From Promethearchaeota archaeon (lineage in GTDB: Archaea > Asgardarchaeota > Lokiarchaeia > Sigynarchaeales > SOKP01): a stretch of 5,501 nt of DNA. Location of the stretch: the NCBI GenBank assembly GCA_016839635.1, contig JAEOTV010000302.1, forward strand, positions 1 through 5,501. The letters run 5' to 3'. The notes beneath the pieces were generated by a model. That model saw only the letters and a list, made by a program, of their open reading frames with translations, was not told where the DNA came from and searched no databases. The stretch's first letter is position 1. Each line of letters opens with the position of its first letter. This document shows, one piece after another, positions 4,874 through 5,501 of this stretch. The translations under genes and the position numbers were made by a program.

Positions 4874-5501
4874 ATGAAAGCAGCCGTTTTTGAAAAAGTT
4901 AAGGACCCTTTAAAAGTAGATAGTAATTATCCTGATCCTACTATTTCTGGCAAATTAGGTCAAGCAATAATAGAAATTGAAGCATGTGGAGTATGTCATA
5001 CTGATTTTGGTTATTTAGAACACGGAGTGCCAACAGTAAAAAAGCCACCTCTTATTTTAGGTCATGAAATATCTGGACGTATTAAAGAGTTAAGTGACGA
5101 TGTAAAAAATTTCAAGGAAGGTGATCGTGTAATAATTCCTGCTGTGCTCTCCTGTGGGTACTGTGCTAATTGTAGAACAGGCAGAGAAAATATTTGCCTT
5201 AATCAAATAATGCTTGGAAATCATATTGATGGAGGTTTTGCTGAGCAGATTACGGTTCCTATAAAAGATATAGTCCATCTTCCCACCGAAATGTCATTAG
5301 AGGAAAGTTGTATAATTTCGGATGCTGTTTCAACACCATATCATGCTGTAAAAAATCGAGGTCAAGTGAGACCTGGTGACTGGGTAGTAGTGATAGGATG
5401 TGGTGGGATTGGTTTAAATGTAGTTCAAAATGTAAAAGCAGCAGGGGGATTACCTATTGCTGTCGATATTGTTCCTAAAAAATTAGAAATCGCTAAACAA
5501 A
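4874..5501 (+). CDS. had: 6-hydroxycyclohex-1-ene-1-carbonyl-CoA dehydrogenase-like zinc alcohol dehydrogenase, 3'-truncated by window end
   Basis: An open frame from ATG 4874 runs off the right edge; 209 codons are present of the roughly 350-370 usual for the family. Proposed role: NAD-dependent oxidation of 6-hydroxycyclohex-1-enoyl-CoA to the 6-oxo compound, the step between dch and oah. Seen: GroES-like domain with EACGVCHTDFG (36-46; C38 catalytic zinc ligand), LGHEISG (62-68; H63, E64), the structural zinc lobe SCGYCANCRTGRENIC (93-108; C94, C97, C100, C108), then LGNHIDGGFAEQI (114-126) and ISDAVSTPYHAV (148-159), with D150 where many alcohol dehydrogenases have a Cys zinc ligand. The Rossmann motif is VIGCGGIG (173-180), and D198 at the end of the second strand fits NAD rather than NADP. 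'IPAV..CG.C', 'GN...GGFA' and 'DAVSTPY' are the strings I associate with Had. A weak AGGAAAT (4863-4869) precedes the ATG. Another medium-chain dehydrogenase is possible, but the neighbours favour Had. Confidence 0.75.
   Translation, partial: MKAAVFEKVKDPLKVDSNYPDPTISGKLGQAIIEIEACGVCHTDFGYLEHGVPTVKKPPLILGHEISGRIKELSDDVKNFKEGDRVIIPAVLSCGYCANCRTGRENICLNQIMLGNHIDGGFAEQITVPIKDIVHLPTEMSLEESCIISDAVSTPYHAVKNRGQVRPGDWVVVIGCGGIGLNVVQNVKAAGGLPIAVDIVPKKLEIAKQ

Noticed and set aside
5090..5278. Minus-strand frame inside had
   Set aside because: It is antisense to the structural-zinc lobe of the dehydrogenase, which is clearly coding on the plus strand.
1..5501. CRISPR array, insertion sequence or tRNA/rRNA gene
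   Set aside because: There are no regularly spaced direct repeats, no transposase-like frame with terminal inverted repeats, and no tRNA T-loop signature or rRNA-like stretch on either strand.

Overview
The window looks like part of an AT-rich (roughly one-third G+C by eye) archaeal chromosome. The best taxonomic clue is the gene cut by the left edge. Its first 72 codons match the N-terminus of a DRG-type (Obg-related) GTPase, a family found in archaea and eukaryotes but not bacteria. Compact intron-free genes, TATA-like boxes, U-tracts after stop codons, a C-terminal zinc ribbon on an enzyme and TTG starts all fit an archaeon. An anaerobic sediment lineage, for example an Asgard archaeon, is plausible, but the window alone cannot settle this.

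Layout. On the minus strand at the left are the start of the DRG GTPase (1-218), an AT-rich spacer with one GC-richer island (219-585), and a MaoC-type (R)-enoyl-CoA hydratase (586-1026). A divergent promoter region (1027-1220) follows, then a plus-strand M29-family metalloaminopeptidase (1221-2486). A small minus-strand gene of unknown function with a CxxC pair (2498-2779) converges on it with an 11-nt gap. A second divergent regulatory region (2780-3010) carries an 8-bp inverted repeat with a 10-nt spacer just upstream of a TATA-like box. From there three plus-strand genes run to the right edge: a BamA/Oah-like ring hydrolase (3011-3970), a cyclohexadienoyl-CoA hydratase-like crotonase (4023-4805) and a zinc-dependent dehydrogenase like 6-hydroxycyclohexenoyl-CoA dehydrogenase (4874 to beyond 5501).

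How the genes work together. The right-hand trio matches the three consecutive steps after ring reduction in anaerobic benzoyl-CoA degradation. Dch hydrates cyclohexa-1,5-diene-1-carboxyl-CoA, Had oxidises the 6-hydroxy product to the 6-oxo compound, and Oah adds water and opens the ring to 3-hydroxypimelyl-CoA. Having all three in a row makes each assignment stronger than it would be alone. Benzoyl-CoA reductase itself is not in the window and should be sought to the right. The set could also work in the biosynthetic direction, as proposed for syntrophic fermenters. The Oah homologue is unusual in ending with a four-cysteine zinc ribbon and in apparently lacking the long insertion I remember from bacterial BamA. 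The MaoC hydratase also acts on acyl-CoA substrates, but no direct link to the cluster is visible.
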